From Solirubrobacter sp963724195 (GTDB lineage: Bacteria > Actinomycetota > Thermoleophilia > Solirubrobacterales > Solirubrobacteraceae), in assembly GCA_963724195.1 (NCBI GenBank), contig CAVRTQ010000032.1, positions 1 through 64,000 on the forward strand: a DNA stretch of 64,000 nt. The letters run 5' to 3'. Both the position numbers and the translations under genes were made by a program. Below the pieces are notes generated by a model. The model worked only from the letters and a program-made list of their open reading frames with translations, did not search any database and was not told the origin of the DNA. Position 1 is the stretch's first letter. Every line of letters starts with the position of its first letter. Positions 35,257 through 44,712 of the stretch are shown in pieces.

Positions 35257-36258
35257 ATGACGGTGCCTCTCACATCCTTGAGCCACGGCGCGGGCTGCGG
35301 CTGCAAGCTCTCCGCCGGTGACCTGCGTCCGATCGTGGCCTCGTTGCCCCGTCCGACGGACCCGCGCGTGCTCGTCGCGACGGACACCTCCGACGACGCG
35401 GGCGTCGTGCGGTTGAGCGCCGAGATCGCCATCGTGCAGACGGCGGACTTCTTCACGCCGATCGTCGACGACCCGTACGCGTTCGGGCGGATCGCGGCCA
35501 CGAACGCCTTGTCCGACATCTACGCGATGGGCGGCACGCCGGTGTCCGCGCTGAACCTGGTCGCCTACCCGCTGGAGACGCTGGGGCCGGACGTGTTGCG
35601 CGAGATCCTGCGCGGCGGCGGGGACGCGGTGGCCGAGGCGGGCGCCTCCGTGGTCGGCGGGCACTCGATCGACGATCCCGAGCCCAAGTACGGGCTGGCG
35701 GTGACGGGGGTCGTGCACCCGGACGAGGTGCTCACCAACGCGGGCGGGCGCGAGGGCGACGTGCTGTGGCTGACCAAGCCGCTGGGGGCGGGCACGATCG
35801 CGACGGCCATCAAGCGCGGCCTCGCTTCGCCGGAGCTCGTGGCCCGCGGCATCGAGGTCATGACGACGCTGAACGCCCGCGCCGCCGTGCAGGCGCGCGC
35901 AGCCGGCGCGCACGCGCTCACCGACGTGACCGGCTTCGGCCTGCTCGGCCACACCCACGAACTGGCCTCTGCCTCGGGCCTGGCGGCCGAGATCGACGCC
36001 GAGGCCGTGCCCGCCATCGAGGGCGTGCTCGAGTTGCTGAGCGACGAACGCGCGTTGGCCGGCGGCTCCAAGCGCAACCGCCGCGACGCGGACGAGTTCA
36101 CCTCCTGGGGCCCGGTCGACCCGGCCCGCGCACGGCTCGTGTGCGACGCGATGACCTCCGGCGGCCTCCTCGCCGCCCTCCCTGAGGGCGCCTCGATCGA
36201 CGGCTGGCGGGTCGGCCGCCTGGTCGCCGGACCGCGAGGTGCGCTCTCCGTGCGGTGA
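35257..36258 (+). CDS. selD: Selenide, water dikinase (SelD), cysteine form
   Basis: SelD makes selenophosphate from selenide and ATP for selenoprotein or selenouridine synthesis. The catalytic site SHGAGCGCKLS carries Cys14 (the position that is Sec or Cys in the family) and Lys17. Further blocks are VQTADFFTPIVDDPYAFGRIAA, NALSDIYAMGGTP, EAGASVVGGHSIDDPEPKYG and LTDVTGFGLLGHTHELA. Start ATG 35257 places this motif at the N-terminus as usual; an upstream ATG at 35212 gives an odd leader. No selA, selB or selenouridine synthase is in the window, so the use of selenium here is open. Confidence 0.95.
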   Translation: MTVPLTSLSHGAGCGCKLSAGDLRPIVASLPRPTDPRVLVATDTSDDAGVVRLSAEIAIVQTADFFTPIVDDPYAFGRIAATNALSDIYAMGGTPVSALNLVAYPLETLGPDVLREILRGGGDAVAEAGASVVGGHSIDDPEPKYGLAVTGVVHPDEVLTNAGGREGDVLWLTKPLGAGTIATAIKRGLASPELVARGIEVMTTLNARAAVQARAAGAHALTDVTGFGLLGHTHELASASGLAAEIDAEAVPAIEGVLELLSDERALAGGSKRNRRDADEFTSWGPVDPARARLVCDAMTSGGLLAALPEGASIDGWRVGRLVAGPRGALSVR

Positions 36259-36259
36259 T

Positions 36260-36289
36260 TTGACAGTCTAGATACTCGATATATATAAC
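36260..36289 (+). promoter_or_regulatory. Near-consensus promoter of the padR-ABC operon
   Basis: TTGACA at 36260-36265 is followed by 18 nt and TATAAC at 36284-36289. The predicted start site falls within a few nt of the ATG at 36300, so the mRNA would be leaderless or nearly so. The -10 region lies in the spacer of the palindrome below. Confidence 0.75.
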
Positions 36290-36300
36290 GAGTATCTAGA
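36267..36300. promoter_or_regulatory. PadR-type operator palindrome
   Basis: TCTAGATACTCG and its perfect complement flank an A/T spacer of 10 nt that covers the -10 element. The last base of the palindrome is the A of the padR start codon. This is the expected autoregulatory operator, where binding would cover the promoter. Confidence 0.78.
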
Positions 36301-36797
36301 TGCGTTTTCCACTGCTTGCACTGCTCGCGAACGGCCCGGCCCACGGGTATGAGCTCAAGCAGGCGATGGAGCAGCAGTTCGGGTCGGTGCTGCCGCCGCT
36401 GAACGCGGGCCAGATCTACACGACGCTCTCGCGCCTGGAGCGCGACGGGCTCGTGGACGACGACCCGGTCGCGCAGAACGGGCGGCCGAACAAGCGCGTG
36501 TACCAGCTGACCGAGGCTGGCCGGATGGAGCTGCGCGGGTGGGTGGCGGACGCCACGCCGGCCGCACGGCTGAGGGACGATTTCTTCGTGAAGCTGGTGC
36601 TCGCCCGGGCCGCAGGGATCGCGGACCCGCTCGAGCTGATCGATCGTCAACGCGCCGCGTACCTGCAGGCGCTGCGGGAGCTGGACGACGTCGCGACCGG
36701 CGACGACGTCTCCGCCCTGCTCGTCGAAGGCGCGGCCCTGCACCTCGAGGCCGACCTGAAGTGGCTCGACCTCTGCGAACAACGAATGGGGAGCTGA
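36300..36797 (+). CDS. PadR-family transcriptional regulator
   Basis: A 165-residue regulator. The N-terminal winged helix has FPLLALLANGPAHGYELKQAM, NAGQIYTTLSRLERDGLVDD and VYQLTEAGRMELRGW, all hallmarks of PadR. The C-terminal dimerisation helices follow (LELIDRQRAAYLQALRELDD). It is the first gene of an operon with an ABC exporter and its promoter is overlapped by a palindrome, so it probably represses itself and the exporter until a ligand binds. Confidence 0.96.
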   Translation: MRFPLLALLANGPAHGYELKQAMEQQFGSVLPPLNAGQIYTTLSRLERDGLVDDDPVAQNGRPNKRVYQLTEAGRMELRGWVADATPAARLRDDFFVKLVLARAAGIADPLELIDRQRAAYLQALRELDDVATGDDVSALLVEGAALHLEADLKWLDLCEQRMGS

Positions 36798-36800
36798 CCC

Positions 36801-37526
36801 ATGGAGCCCGTGATCGTCACGCGCGGCCTCACCCGCGAATACGAAGGCGGCGTGCACGCGCTGCGCGGCGTCGACGTCTCGGTGGCCGACGGCGAGTTCG
36901 TCGCCGTCACCGGGCCCTCCGGCTGCGGCAAGTCGACGCTGCTGAACCTGCTGGGCGGGCTCGACCGGCCCACGGCGGGCGAGATCGAGCTGGGCGGCCG
37001 CCGCGTCGACGGGCTGAGCGAGGCGCGCTGGGCGCACGTGCGCCGCGACGAGATCGGCTTCGTCTTCCAGTTCTTCAACCTGATCGGCAACCTGTCCGCG
37101 GCCGACAACGTCGAGCTGCCGGGCCTGCTCGCCGGCCTCTCGCCGCGTGAGGCCCGCGAACGCCGGGGGGAGCTCCTGACCTCGCTCGGCATTGCCGAGC
37201 ACGCCGACACGTCCCCCACGCGCCTCTCAGGCGGTCAGCAGCAGCGCGTGGCCATCGCCCGCGCGCTGATCAACCGTCCGCGGCTGCTGCTGGCCGACGA
37301 ACCGACGGGCGCGCTGGACTCCGCGAGCGCCCGCGAGGTGATGGCGGTGCTGCGCGAGGCGCACGACGAGCGCGGCCAGACGATCGTGCTCGTCACGCAC
37401 GATGCGCGGGTCGCCGCCCGCGCGGACCGCGTCCTCGCGATGCGCGACGGCGCGGTCGCCCACGAGACCCGGCTCGAACAGGGCGACACGAAGTCCGTCG
37501 CCCGTCTGATGCAGCTGGAGGTGTGA
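36801..37526 (+). CDS. ABC transporter ATP-binding protein (MacB/LolD type)
   Basis: A 241-residue ATPase with Walker A GPSGCGKSTLLNLLGGLD, Q-loop FVFQFFNLIGNLSAADNVE, signature LSGGQQQRVAIARALI, Walker B LLLADEPTGALD and H-loop VLVTHDARVAARADR. The sequence fits the MacB/LolD class that powers FtsX-like permeases. It starts 3 bp after padR and ends 1 bp before the permease gene. Confidence 0.97.
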   Translation: MEPVIVTRGLTREYEGGVHALRGVDVSVADGEFVAVTGPSGCGKSTLLNLLGGLDRPTAGEIELGGRRVDGLSEARWAHVRRDEIGFVFQFFNLIGNLSAADNVELPGLLAGLSPREARERRGELLTSLGIAEHADTSPTRLSGGQQQRVAIARALINRPRLLLADEPTGALDSASAREVMAVLREAHDERGQTIVLVTHDARVAARADRVLAMRDGAVAHETRLEQGDTKSVARLMQLEV

Positions 37527-37527
37527 C

Positions 37528-39862
37528 ATGGCGCGCGACGACGACACGCCACGCGCCGGTGGGAGCGACGAGTCCGGCGCACGGCCGGCACGGCGGCCCA
37601 GCGGCACGGCCGGCGCGAGCGGCACGCGCCGCCGGCGGGCGCCGCGCGGGCGCGCTGCGCGCCGCCGTGCGGCTCGCCCGCGCGGACCTCTTCTCCCGTC
37701 CCGGGCAGACGGCGCTGACCGCGGTCGCGATCTTCGCCGCCGCCACCGCGCTCGTCGTGACGCTCGCGCTGCGCGCCGGGCTCGACGATCCGTTCGCGGA
37801 CGCGATGGCCGCCACGCGCGGGGCCCACGTGGCGCTCTACGGCGAGCTCAGCGACGCGGACGTCGCCGCGCTCACCGCCCTGCCGGGCGTCACCGCTTCG
37901 GACGCCAGGGCGCGGGAGAACACGAGCGCGACGCTCGGCGGGCGCGTGACCGAGGTCGGGCTCGAGGCGCTGCCGGCGGCCAACGCGGCGATCGACCGGC
38001 CGCGCGTCACCGACGGGCGGCTCCCGGCCGCCGCGGACGAGGTCCTCGTGGAGCGCAGCTTCGCGCGGGAGGTCGGCCTCCGCGTGGGTGACCGGTTCCC
38101 GCTCGGCACCGTCACCGGCCTCGCCGTCACCACCCAGCAGGCGACGTACCCGCGCTGGGGACCGGGCCTGGTCTGGGGCACCGGCGTGCGGGCGCCCGGC
38201 CGCCGCGTCGCCGTCCACCTGCGCGACCCCGAGGCCACCGCCGCGTTCGCCGCCGCCGCACGCCGCGCCCTGCCCGGCACGCGGCTCGCGCTGACCGACT
38301 GGCACGACGTGCGCGACACGATCACCGACCAGACGCGCACGAACGCGCTCGTCATCGGGATCAACACGCTGTTGGCGCTGTTCGCGGTCGGCTTCACCGT
38401 CGCGACCGTGATCGGCGGACGCGTACTCGCGCAGCGGCGCGAGATCGGGCTGCTCAAGGCCGTCGGCTTCACGCCGCGCGGGATCGTCGCGCTGCTCGTC
38501 GGCGAATACCTGGCGATCGGCCTGGTGGCCGCGCTGCTGGGGCTCGTCGCCGGCGCGGCGATCGCGCCGCTGCTGCTCGAGCCGATGTCGAACGTGCTCG
38601 CGACCCCCACGCCCAGCGCGCTCGCCCCGCTCCCCCTGGTCGTGGCGCTCGGGCTCATCCTCGCCGCCGTCGCGCTCTTCACCGCCGTCCCGGCCCTCCG
38701 CGCCGGCCGCGTGAAGACGATCGACGCGCTCGCGCTCGGCCGCGGGGTCGGCAACGGGCACGCCTCGCGCGCGGCGCGACTGGCGACCGCGCTCCACCTC
38801 CCGACGGTCGCCCGCCTCGGCGTCAAGGACGCGTTCACGAGCCGATCCCGCGCGACCCTGACGATCGCCGCGCTCACGTTCATGGTCGTCACGCTCGTCG
38901 CGGCGCTCTCGGTCGAGGCCACGTTCCACCGCGTGATCGACGACCCCGCCCTGCGCGCCAAGCCGTGGGACGTGCGGTTGGAGGAGCCGTCCGCGCTCGC
39001 CGCCGCCCAGCAGGACCCGGACGTCGCCACCGCCACCACGATCGCCGGCTTCCAGGTCGCCGGCCCGCGCGGCGAGCTGCACGCCCGCGCCGTGGGCGAC
39101 GGCTTCGAGGCCTTCCCCTACGCCGTCCCCGACGGCCGGATGTTCGCCCGCCCCGGCGAGGCGATCGCCGGCCGCGGCCTCTACGAGGCGCTCGGCGTCG
39201 CCGTCGGCGACCGCGTCACCGTGCGCGTCGCCGGTGAGCCGGTCACGCTCACGCTCGTCGGCCGCCACGTCGAACCCGACGACGACGGCCGCGTGCTGAT
39301 CTTCCCCGCCACCACGCTGCCGGAGCCGGTCGACGCCACCGCCGTGATCGCGAACTTCGTGCCCGGCACGGACACCCGCGCCGCGGCCCGGCGCCTCGAA
39401 GCCGCCGCGGGCACCGCCGCCGAGCTCCCGGAGGACGAGGTCCGCGGCGAACGCGCCGACGTCCGCCCGATCCTGCTCGGCTCGAGCCTCCTGCTCGTCG
39501 CCGTCGGCCTCGTGAACCTCCTCGCGACGCTGCTCCTCGTCACGAAGGAACGAGCGCGGGACTTCGCGATCTTCAAGGCCGTCGGCCTCACGCCCCGCGG
39601 CGTCCTCGGCGTGGTCAACGCGGGCGGCGCGGCGCTGGGCGCGATCGCGATCGTCGTCGGCATCCCGCTCGGGCTGGTGATCTTCCGCGCGGTGATGACG
39701 GCGATGAGCCCGAGCGAGGGCACGGACATCATCGGCGTCCCCGGCCCGTTCGCCCTCGCGTTGTGCGTGCCGTTCGTGCTGGCCGTGACGGTGCTGGCGA
39801 GCGCCGTGCCGGGCCGGGCGGCGGCACGCGCGCCAGCGGCTGCCGTGTTGCGGGCCGAGTGA
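37528..39862 (+). CDS. ABC transporter permease, FtsX/MacB-like (probable frameshift near the start)
   Basis: The large permease has an N-terminal helix (QTALTAVAIFAAATALVVTL) and an external MacB-like domain. Three helices follow (IGINTLLALFAVGFTVATVIG, EYLAIGLVAALLGLVAGAA, LPLVVALGLILAAVALFTAV). A second half repeats this pattern with FTSRSRATLTIAALTFMVV, an external domain and three more FtsX helices up to the end. The repeated half-structure is typical of FtsX-like permeases of 700-800 residues. ATG 37528 has GGAGG 6 nt upstream, but its frame joins the main frame only by a one-base shift near 37640. An alternative GTG at 37523 is in frame without a shift but is placed badly for its ribosome site. 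Substrate unknown, likely an export or resistance function. Confidence 0.92.
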
Positions 39863-40181
39863 GGCTTGGCGTTCCGCTCGTGCCACGCGAACGCCGACTT
39901 GGTCAACCAGCGGTTGACCAGTCGCATCTCGCGTGGCGAGCGAGCGGCAACGCGCCACCCAGGCACGCGAGCGATGCCTAACTCGCGTATTCGCGGGTTA
40001 GTGAACGCTCGCGTGGCGTGGACCGTCCCTCGGCGTGAAAGACGTGAACGCCAAGGCGTTCACGCAGTGCGGGGCACCCGCCTCACCCGCAAACAGCACG
40101 CCGGCCGCGGCGGGTCAAGTCATTTGCACGCGAAGCGCAAATGACTTGACGCGTCGCCGACGGTGTGCTCGCCGTTGAAGT
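39863..40181. other. Highly structured intergenic region with several hairpins
   Basis: No gene is seen in these 319 bp. The stretch carries several inverted repeats: TGGTCAACC/GGTTGACCA (39900-39920, loop of 3); TAACTCGCG/CGCGGGTTA (39979-40000, loop of 4, one G-T pair); CGTGAACGCC/GGCGTTCACG (40043-40064, loop of 2); and a 14-bp stem at 40114-40150. GTTCCGCTCG..GCCACGCGA (39871-39890) can also pair with TCGCGTGGCGAGCGAGCGG further on, enclosing the first hairpin. GCGAGTT/AACTCGC-type blocks echo the dispersed repeats. It separates two convergent genes. Confidence 0.7.
40114..40150. terminator. 14-bp hairpin, bidirectional terminator candidate
   Basis: GTCAAGTCATTTGC and its exact complement enclose a 9-nt loop. 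It is richer in A/T than its surroundings and lies between the convergent ABC permease and rhomboid-like genes. Confidence 0.65.
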
Positions 40182-40937
40182 TCAGCGCTCGCGCATCCGC
40201 GCGAACACGAGCCCCAAGAGGATGCCGGCCACGCCACCGACGATCCCAGCGATCCCCGAGGCTTCGGTGGTCGCCAGCGGCAGCAGCACCAGGACGGCGG
40301 CGATCGCCAGCACGCCCAACAGGTCGCTGTCGTCCTCGCGCCCGGCACGGCGGCCGAGCACGTCGCGCATCGTCCAGGCGGCGAGCATGCCCAGCGCCGC
40401 GCCGTTCGCGCCGCGGACGATGCTCTCGTCGAAGACTTCGGCGGCGACGTACGCGCCGCCCACACCACAGACCAGGTAGACGAGCAGCGGCGCCCACCAG
40501 CCGTGGCGCTTCTCGAGCAGCCAGCCGAACAGCGCGATCGCGCCCAGCGCGACCGCCTCGTACCCGGCGGTGGTGTAGACCAGGGTGCCGGTGAAGGCGC
40601 GCCAGGGCTCGTCGAAGCCGGCGCCGTACGTGAGATCCGCCAGCCACTCGGGGTGCGTCTTGACCGCGAGCGTGACGATGACCGGCACGAGCACGAGCAG
40701 CCAGACAGCCCAGGCGCGACGGTCAGCACGAATACCCGGGATCTCGTTCGGGCGCAGGCGCGGGAGCTGCGGGCGCGAGCGCTTCGCGCGCTTGGAAGCC
40801 TTGGGTACACCCCCGCGATCCAGCTTGGGCGCGCGCTTCTGGATCCGGGTGCCGCAGTAGGGGCACTCCGTGATGTACGGGGACACCTCGGCGCCACAGC
40901 TCTTGCAGACGAGGTAGAGGTCTGGACCGCTGCTCAT
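40182..40937 (-). CDS. Zinc-ribbon rhomboid-like membrane protein lacking catalytic residues
   Basis: A 251-residue protein. Residues 11-28 form a zinc ribbon (C11, C14, C25, C28). A basic linker (PKASKRAKRSRP) leads to about six membrane helices arranged like a rhomboid: PWRAFTGTLVYTTAGYEAVA, GWLLEKRHGWWAPLLVYLVCG and GGAYVAAEVF. At the place of the rhomboid serine motif GxSG there is GANG (176-179, Asn178 for Ser). The late GH motif is GIAG (Ile229 for His). It thus resembles an inactive rhomboid. Function is unknown; a binding or scaffold role is possible. Confidence 0.85.
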   Translation of the reverse strand: MSSGPDLYLVCKSCGAEVSPYITECPYCGTRIQKRAPKLDRGGVPKASKRAKRSRPQLPRLRPNEIPGIRADRRAWAVWLLVLVPVIVTLAVKTHPEWLADLTYGAGFDEPWRAFTGTLVYTTAGYEAVALGAIALFGWLLEKRHGWWAPLLVYLVCGVGGAYVAAEVFDESIVRGANGAALGMLAAWTMRDVLGRRAGREDDSDLLGVLAIAAVLVLLPLATTEASGIAGIVGGVAGILLGLVFARMRER

Positions 40938-40991
40938 GAGGGGGAACCAAGTCTACGCTGACCGCGCGTCCGCCTCGACGCCAATTCGTGC

Positions 40992-42093
40992 CTAGGGACC
41001 CGAGGCCTCGACGATGTCCTGCAACAGCTCACTGAAGTCGCGGTTCGCCTCGTACACCTTGCGCTGACGGAATGCCCCGTTGCCGTGCTCGAGCAGGTCG
41101 TTGATCCCGTCGAGCTCGGAGTCGGATCCGAGGTCCTGCGCGTGCTCGCGCAGCCGGTCCAGGAGCCGCTTGCCGAGGGCCTTCGTGGAGACGGTGTCCC
41201 GCGACGGCAGGTCGACGAGTTCGCCCTCCAGCCCGTGCCGCGACGCGAGCCACTTGTTCTCGTCGAGCATCTCGAACGGGTAGGCCGCGAGCTGCTTGCC
41301 CGCGTCGAAGTGCTCGGCGAGCTCCTTGACCATGGCCTGGATCAGCGCCGCCAGCGCCAGCGTGTGCTCCACGTGGGTCTGCGCGTCCATCGCGCGGATC
41401 TCGACCGTCCCGAAGTTGGGATGGGGCCGCACGTCGTACCAGAGCCAGGTGTAGTCCTCCATCACGCCGGCTTCGACCATGAAGCCGATCCGCTCGACGT
41501 AGTCGTCCCAGTCCTTGTAGTAGGGCGGGATGCCGACGCGGGGGAACGCGCGGAAGATCGGCATGCGCGTGGAGGCGAGCCCGGTGTCGTCGCCGCGCCA
41601 GTAGGGCGAGTTGGCGCTCAAGCGCCAGCAGGATCGGCACGTGCACGCGCATCCCGTTCGCGACGTGGATGGCCTTGTTCGGGTCGTCGAGCCCGACGTG
41701 CACGTGCAGGCCGAAGATGATCTCCTGGCGGGCGACGAACCGCAGCTCCTCGACGAGATCGCGGTAGCGCGGCGCGGCGGTGATCCGCTGGTCCTCCCAG
41801 CGCGCCATCGGGTGCGTGCCGGCCGAGCCGATCACGAAGCCCTTCTTCTCCGCGGTGTCTCGAACCTGACGTCGCAGTGAACGCAGTGCGACACCCGCCT
41901 CGCGCAGGTCCGCGCACGGCTTGGTCGAGATCTCGAGCACGGACTCCATGAGCTCAGGCTTGATGTCGCCGTCCGGCGAGTCCTCGAGCAGATCGTCGAT
42001 CGCGTTGACCAGCGCGTAGGAGTCGGGGTCGAGGATCATCAGCTCTTCCTCGATGCCGACCGTGTACGCGGGGCCACTGAACTTCGGCTCCAT
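40992..42093 (-). CDS. Glutamate-cysteine ligase-like enzyme (GCS2, YbdK type; frameshifted)
   Basis: A carboxylate-amine ligase of about 367 residues. The first frame holds GPAYTVGIEEELMILDPDSY, ALVNAIDDLLED, ESVLEISTKPCADLREAG, GSAGTHPMARWEDQRITAAPRY and GLHVHVGLDDPNKAI. The second frame, after one extra base near 41622, holds SANSPYWRGDDTGLASTRMPI, YDVRPHPNFGTVEIRAMDAQ and DENKWLASRHGLEGEL. The set matches the GCS2 family, some of which make gamma-glutamylcysteine. The start at 42093 places the conserved core at the N-terminus; a GTG at 42138 would add 15 residues. Confidence 0.9.
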
Positions 42094-42192
42094 GTGGGCG
42101 GGAAGGGTACGAGCCGAGCGCGAAGTCGTGGCCTTCACGGCAAGCCTTCATACTGATCTGCGGTTCCAATCGCCAAAGAGGAGTAGACGCAG

Positions 42193-43117
42193 ATGGCCCT
42201 CGGTTACGACGGGAAGCTGTACATCCTGGCCTTCGATCACCGAGGGTCATTCCAGAAGAAGATGTTCGGGATCGAGGGCGACCCGACGCCCGACGAGACC
42301 AAGATCATCGTCGACGCGAAGCAGCTGATCTACGAAGGCGTCGAGAAGGCCGTCGCGGCCGGGCTCGATCCCAAGACGGCCGGCGTGCTGGTCGACGAGC
42401 AGTTCGGCGGCACGATCCCCGAGGCCGCCAAGGCGGCGGGTCTGTCGCTGACGATGCCGGCCGAGAAGTCCGGCGTCGAACGAGTTCCAGTTCGAGTTCG
42501 GCGAGGACTTCCCCGCCCACATCGAGAAGTACGACCTGCTCGCCACCAAGGTGCTCGTCCGGTACAACCCGGACGGCGACGCCGAGATGAACGAGCGTCA
42601 GACCAAGCGCCTGAAGGAGCTCGCCGACTGGCTGCACGCCAACGGCAAGAAGTTCCTCTTCGAGCTGCTCGTCCCGGCCGAGCCGGCCCAGCTGGAGTCC
42701 GTCGGCGGCGACACCGACCGCTACGACGCCGAGCTGCGCCCGGAGCTCATGCGCCGCGTCATCGAGCACTTCCAGAACGAGGGCGTCGAGGTCGACGTCT
42801 GGAAGATCGAGGGCGTCGACACGCAGGAGGACGCGCAGATGCTCGCCGACCAGACCCGCAAGGGCGAGGGTCGCGAGAACGTCAAGAGCGTCCTCCTCGG
42901 CCGCGGCGCTTCCAACGAGAAGGTCGACCAGTGGCTGCAGGCCGCCGCGCCCGTCGAGGGCTTCATCGGCTTCGCCATCGGCCGCTCGATCTGGTGGGAC
43001 CCGCTCAAGGCCTACCTCGACGGCGCTGACCGCGAGGAGCAGTCGCAGAAGATCGCCGACAACTACCTGCGCTTCGTGAAGGTCTACGACGAGGCTTCCT
43101 CGTCGGTCAGCGCGTAG
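42193..43117 (+). CDS. DUF2090 domain protein, aldolase-like (frameshifted)
   Basis: A protein of about 307 residues with a TIM-barrel appearance: KLYILAFDHRGSFQKKMFGI, IYEGVEKAVAAGLDPKTAGVL and VDEQFGGTIPEAAKAAGLSL. After one extra base near 42480 (true reading GVDEFQFEFGEDF) come YDLLATKVLVRYNPDGDAEM, KKFLFELLVPAEPAQLESVG, VDVWKIEGVDTQEDAQML and VKSVLLGRGASNEKVDQWL. This matches DUF2090 proteins related to the aldolase part of inositol/5-keto-gluconate metabolism. The actual substrate is unknown. AGAGGAG lies before the ATG. It meets the malic enzyme gene end to end. Confidence 0.88.
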
Positions 43118-44599
43118 CTAGAAGCCCGGTAGCTTCATCTCCTCCGTGGGCGGGGCTCCCTGAACCGGGAGCCGGTCACGGCGGGCGATGCCCGACTCGA
43201 TGGCCGCGGCGGCGACCGCCGCGGCCACGGCCGGCGCCACGTTGCGGTTGAACACGCTCGGCACGATGTACTCGGGCCCGAGCTCCTCCTCCGGGATCAC
43301 GGCCGCGATCGCACGGGCGGCGGCGAGCTTCATCGCCTCGTCGATCCCGCGGGCGCGCACGTCCAGGGCCCCGCGGAAGATGCCCGGGAAGGCCAGGACG
43401 TTGTTGATCTGGTTCGGGTAGTCGCTGCGGCCCGTCGCCATGATCGCGACGTGCTCCCAGCACGCCTCCGGCTGCACCTCGGGCGTCGGGTTGGCCATCG
43501 CGAACACGATCGCGTCCTTGGCCATCGTCTTGACCGCGTCCGCGCTGAACGCGCCCGGGGCCGAGACCCCCACGACGACGTCCGCGCCCACGAGCGCGTC
43601 GTTGGCGGTGCCCTTGATCCCGCGCGGGTTCGAGCGGGCGGCCATGGCGGCCAGCTCGCCCGTCAGCTCGGTGCGGTCCGGGTGCAGGATGCCGCCGATG
43701 TCGCACGAGATCAGGTCCTTGACGCCGTGCTCGAGGATGATCTTCGCGCACGCCAGGCCCGCGGCGCCCGCGCCCACGACCACCACGCGCACGTCCTCCG
43801 CGCGCTTGCCCACGACCCGCAACGCGTTCAGCAACGCCGCCAGCACCACCACGGCCGTGCCGTGCTGGTCGTCGTGGAAGACCGGGATGTCCAGCGACTC
43901 CTTCAGGCGGCGCTCGATCTCGAAGCAGCGCGGGGCGGAGATGTCCTCGAGGTTGATGCCGCCGAACGTGGGCGCGATCTGCTCCACCAGCTTGACGATC
44001 TCGTCGACGTCCTTGGTGTTGACGCAGATCGGGAACGCGTCGACGCCGCCCAGCTCCTTGAACAGCATCGCCTTGCCCTCCATCACGGGCATGGCGGCCT
44101 CGGGGCCGATGTCGCCCAGGCCGAGCACGGCGGTCCCGTCGGAGACGACGGCGACGCAGTGGCCCTTGATCGTCAGCGTCCAGGCGGACTCCGGGTCGGC
44201 GGCGATCGCGGACGACACGCGCGCCACACCCGGCGTGTACGCCATCGAGAGGTCGTCGCGGGTCTTGATCGAGACCTTCGGCCGGACCTCGATCTTGCCG
44301 CCCTTGTGCATCAGGAACGTGCGGTCGGAGACGCTCGTGACCTTGATGCCTTCGAGCGCGCGCACCGCGGCCACGACGCGCTCGCCGTGCGCCGCGTCCA
44401 CGCAGGCGACGGTGACGTCGCGGATCACGCCGCGCTGGTCGACACGGACCAGGTCGATGGCGCCGAGGATGGCGCCTTCAGCGCCGACCGCGTGGGCCAC
44501 GGAGGCGAATGCGCCCGGAAGCTGACGCAGCTCGATGCGCATGGTGAACGAGTACGAGGCCGAGGGCTGAAGCCCCGCCGGCGCCTGCAGGCTGGACAT
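43118..44599 (-). CDS. NAD(P)-dependent malic enzyme with N-terminal ACT domain
   Basis: A 493-residue enzyme converting malate to pyruvate and CO2. An N-terminal ACT-like domain (TMRIELRQLPGAFASVAHAVG, residues about 18-90) may sense an amino acid. The catalytic part begins KVSIKTRDDLSMAYTPGVARV with the Tyr of family fame, then VVSDGTAVLGLGDIGPEAAMPVMEGK, FGGINLEDISAPRCFEIERRL, PVFHDDQHGTAVVVLAALLNAL and the NAD motif VVVVGAGAAGLACAKIIL. It ends at YPNQINNVLAFPGIFRGALD. There is no gap to the convergent DUF2090 gene. Confidence 0.96.
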   Translation of the reverse strand: MSSLQAPAGLQPSASYSFTMRIELRQLPGAFASVAHAVGAEGAILGAIDLVRVDQRGVIRDVTVACVDAAHGERVVAAVRALEGIKVTSVSDRTFLMHKGGKIEVRPKVSIKTRDDLSMAYTPGVARVSSAIAADPESAWTLTIKGHCVAVVSDGTAVLGLGDIGPEAAMPVMEGKAMLFKELGGVDAFPICVNTKDVDEIVKLVEQIAPTFGGINLEDISAPRCFEIERRLKESLDIPVFHDDQHGTAVVVLAALLNALRVVGKRAEDVRVVVVGAGAAGLACAKIILEHGVKDLISCDIGGILHPDRTELTGELAAMAARSNPRGIKGTANDALVGADVVVGVSAPGAFSADAVKTMAKDAIVFAMANPTPEVQPEACWEHVAIMATGRSDYPNQINNVLAFPGIFRGALDVRARGIDEAMKLAAARAIAAVIPEEELGPEYIVPSVFNRNVAPAVAAAVAAAAIESGIARRDRLPVQGAPPTEEMKLPGF

Positions 44600-44712
44600 G
44601 ACGCTGATGGTGCCACGTCAGGGCGTTGGCCGCCGAACGCGGCAGCCGACTGCGTCGGCGCCATGCGCGGCGGCTCAGCAGCGCTTCGCGGCTGCACTAT
44701 GGTTAGTCACCC

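Noticed and set aside
37235..39958. A 907-codon open frame antisense to the ABC permease
   Set aside because: No family pattern, dominated by Arg/Asp/Gly. The plus strand encodes a proper FtsX-type permease.
42482..42494. GAAC-type LexA box (GAACGAGTTC)
   Set aside because: It lies inside the DUF2090 coding region and arises at the place of an apparent extra base.
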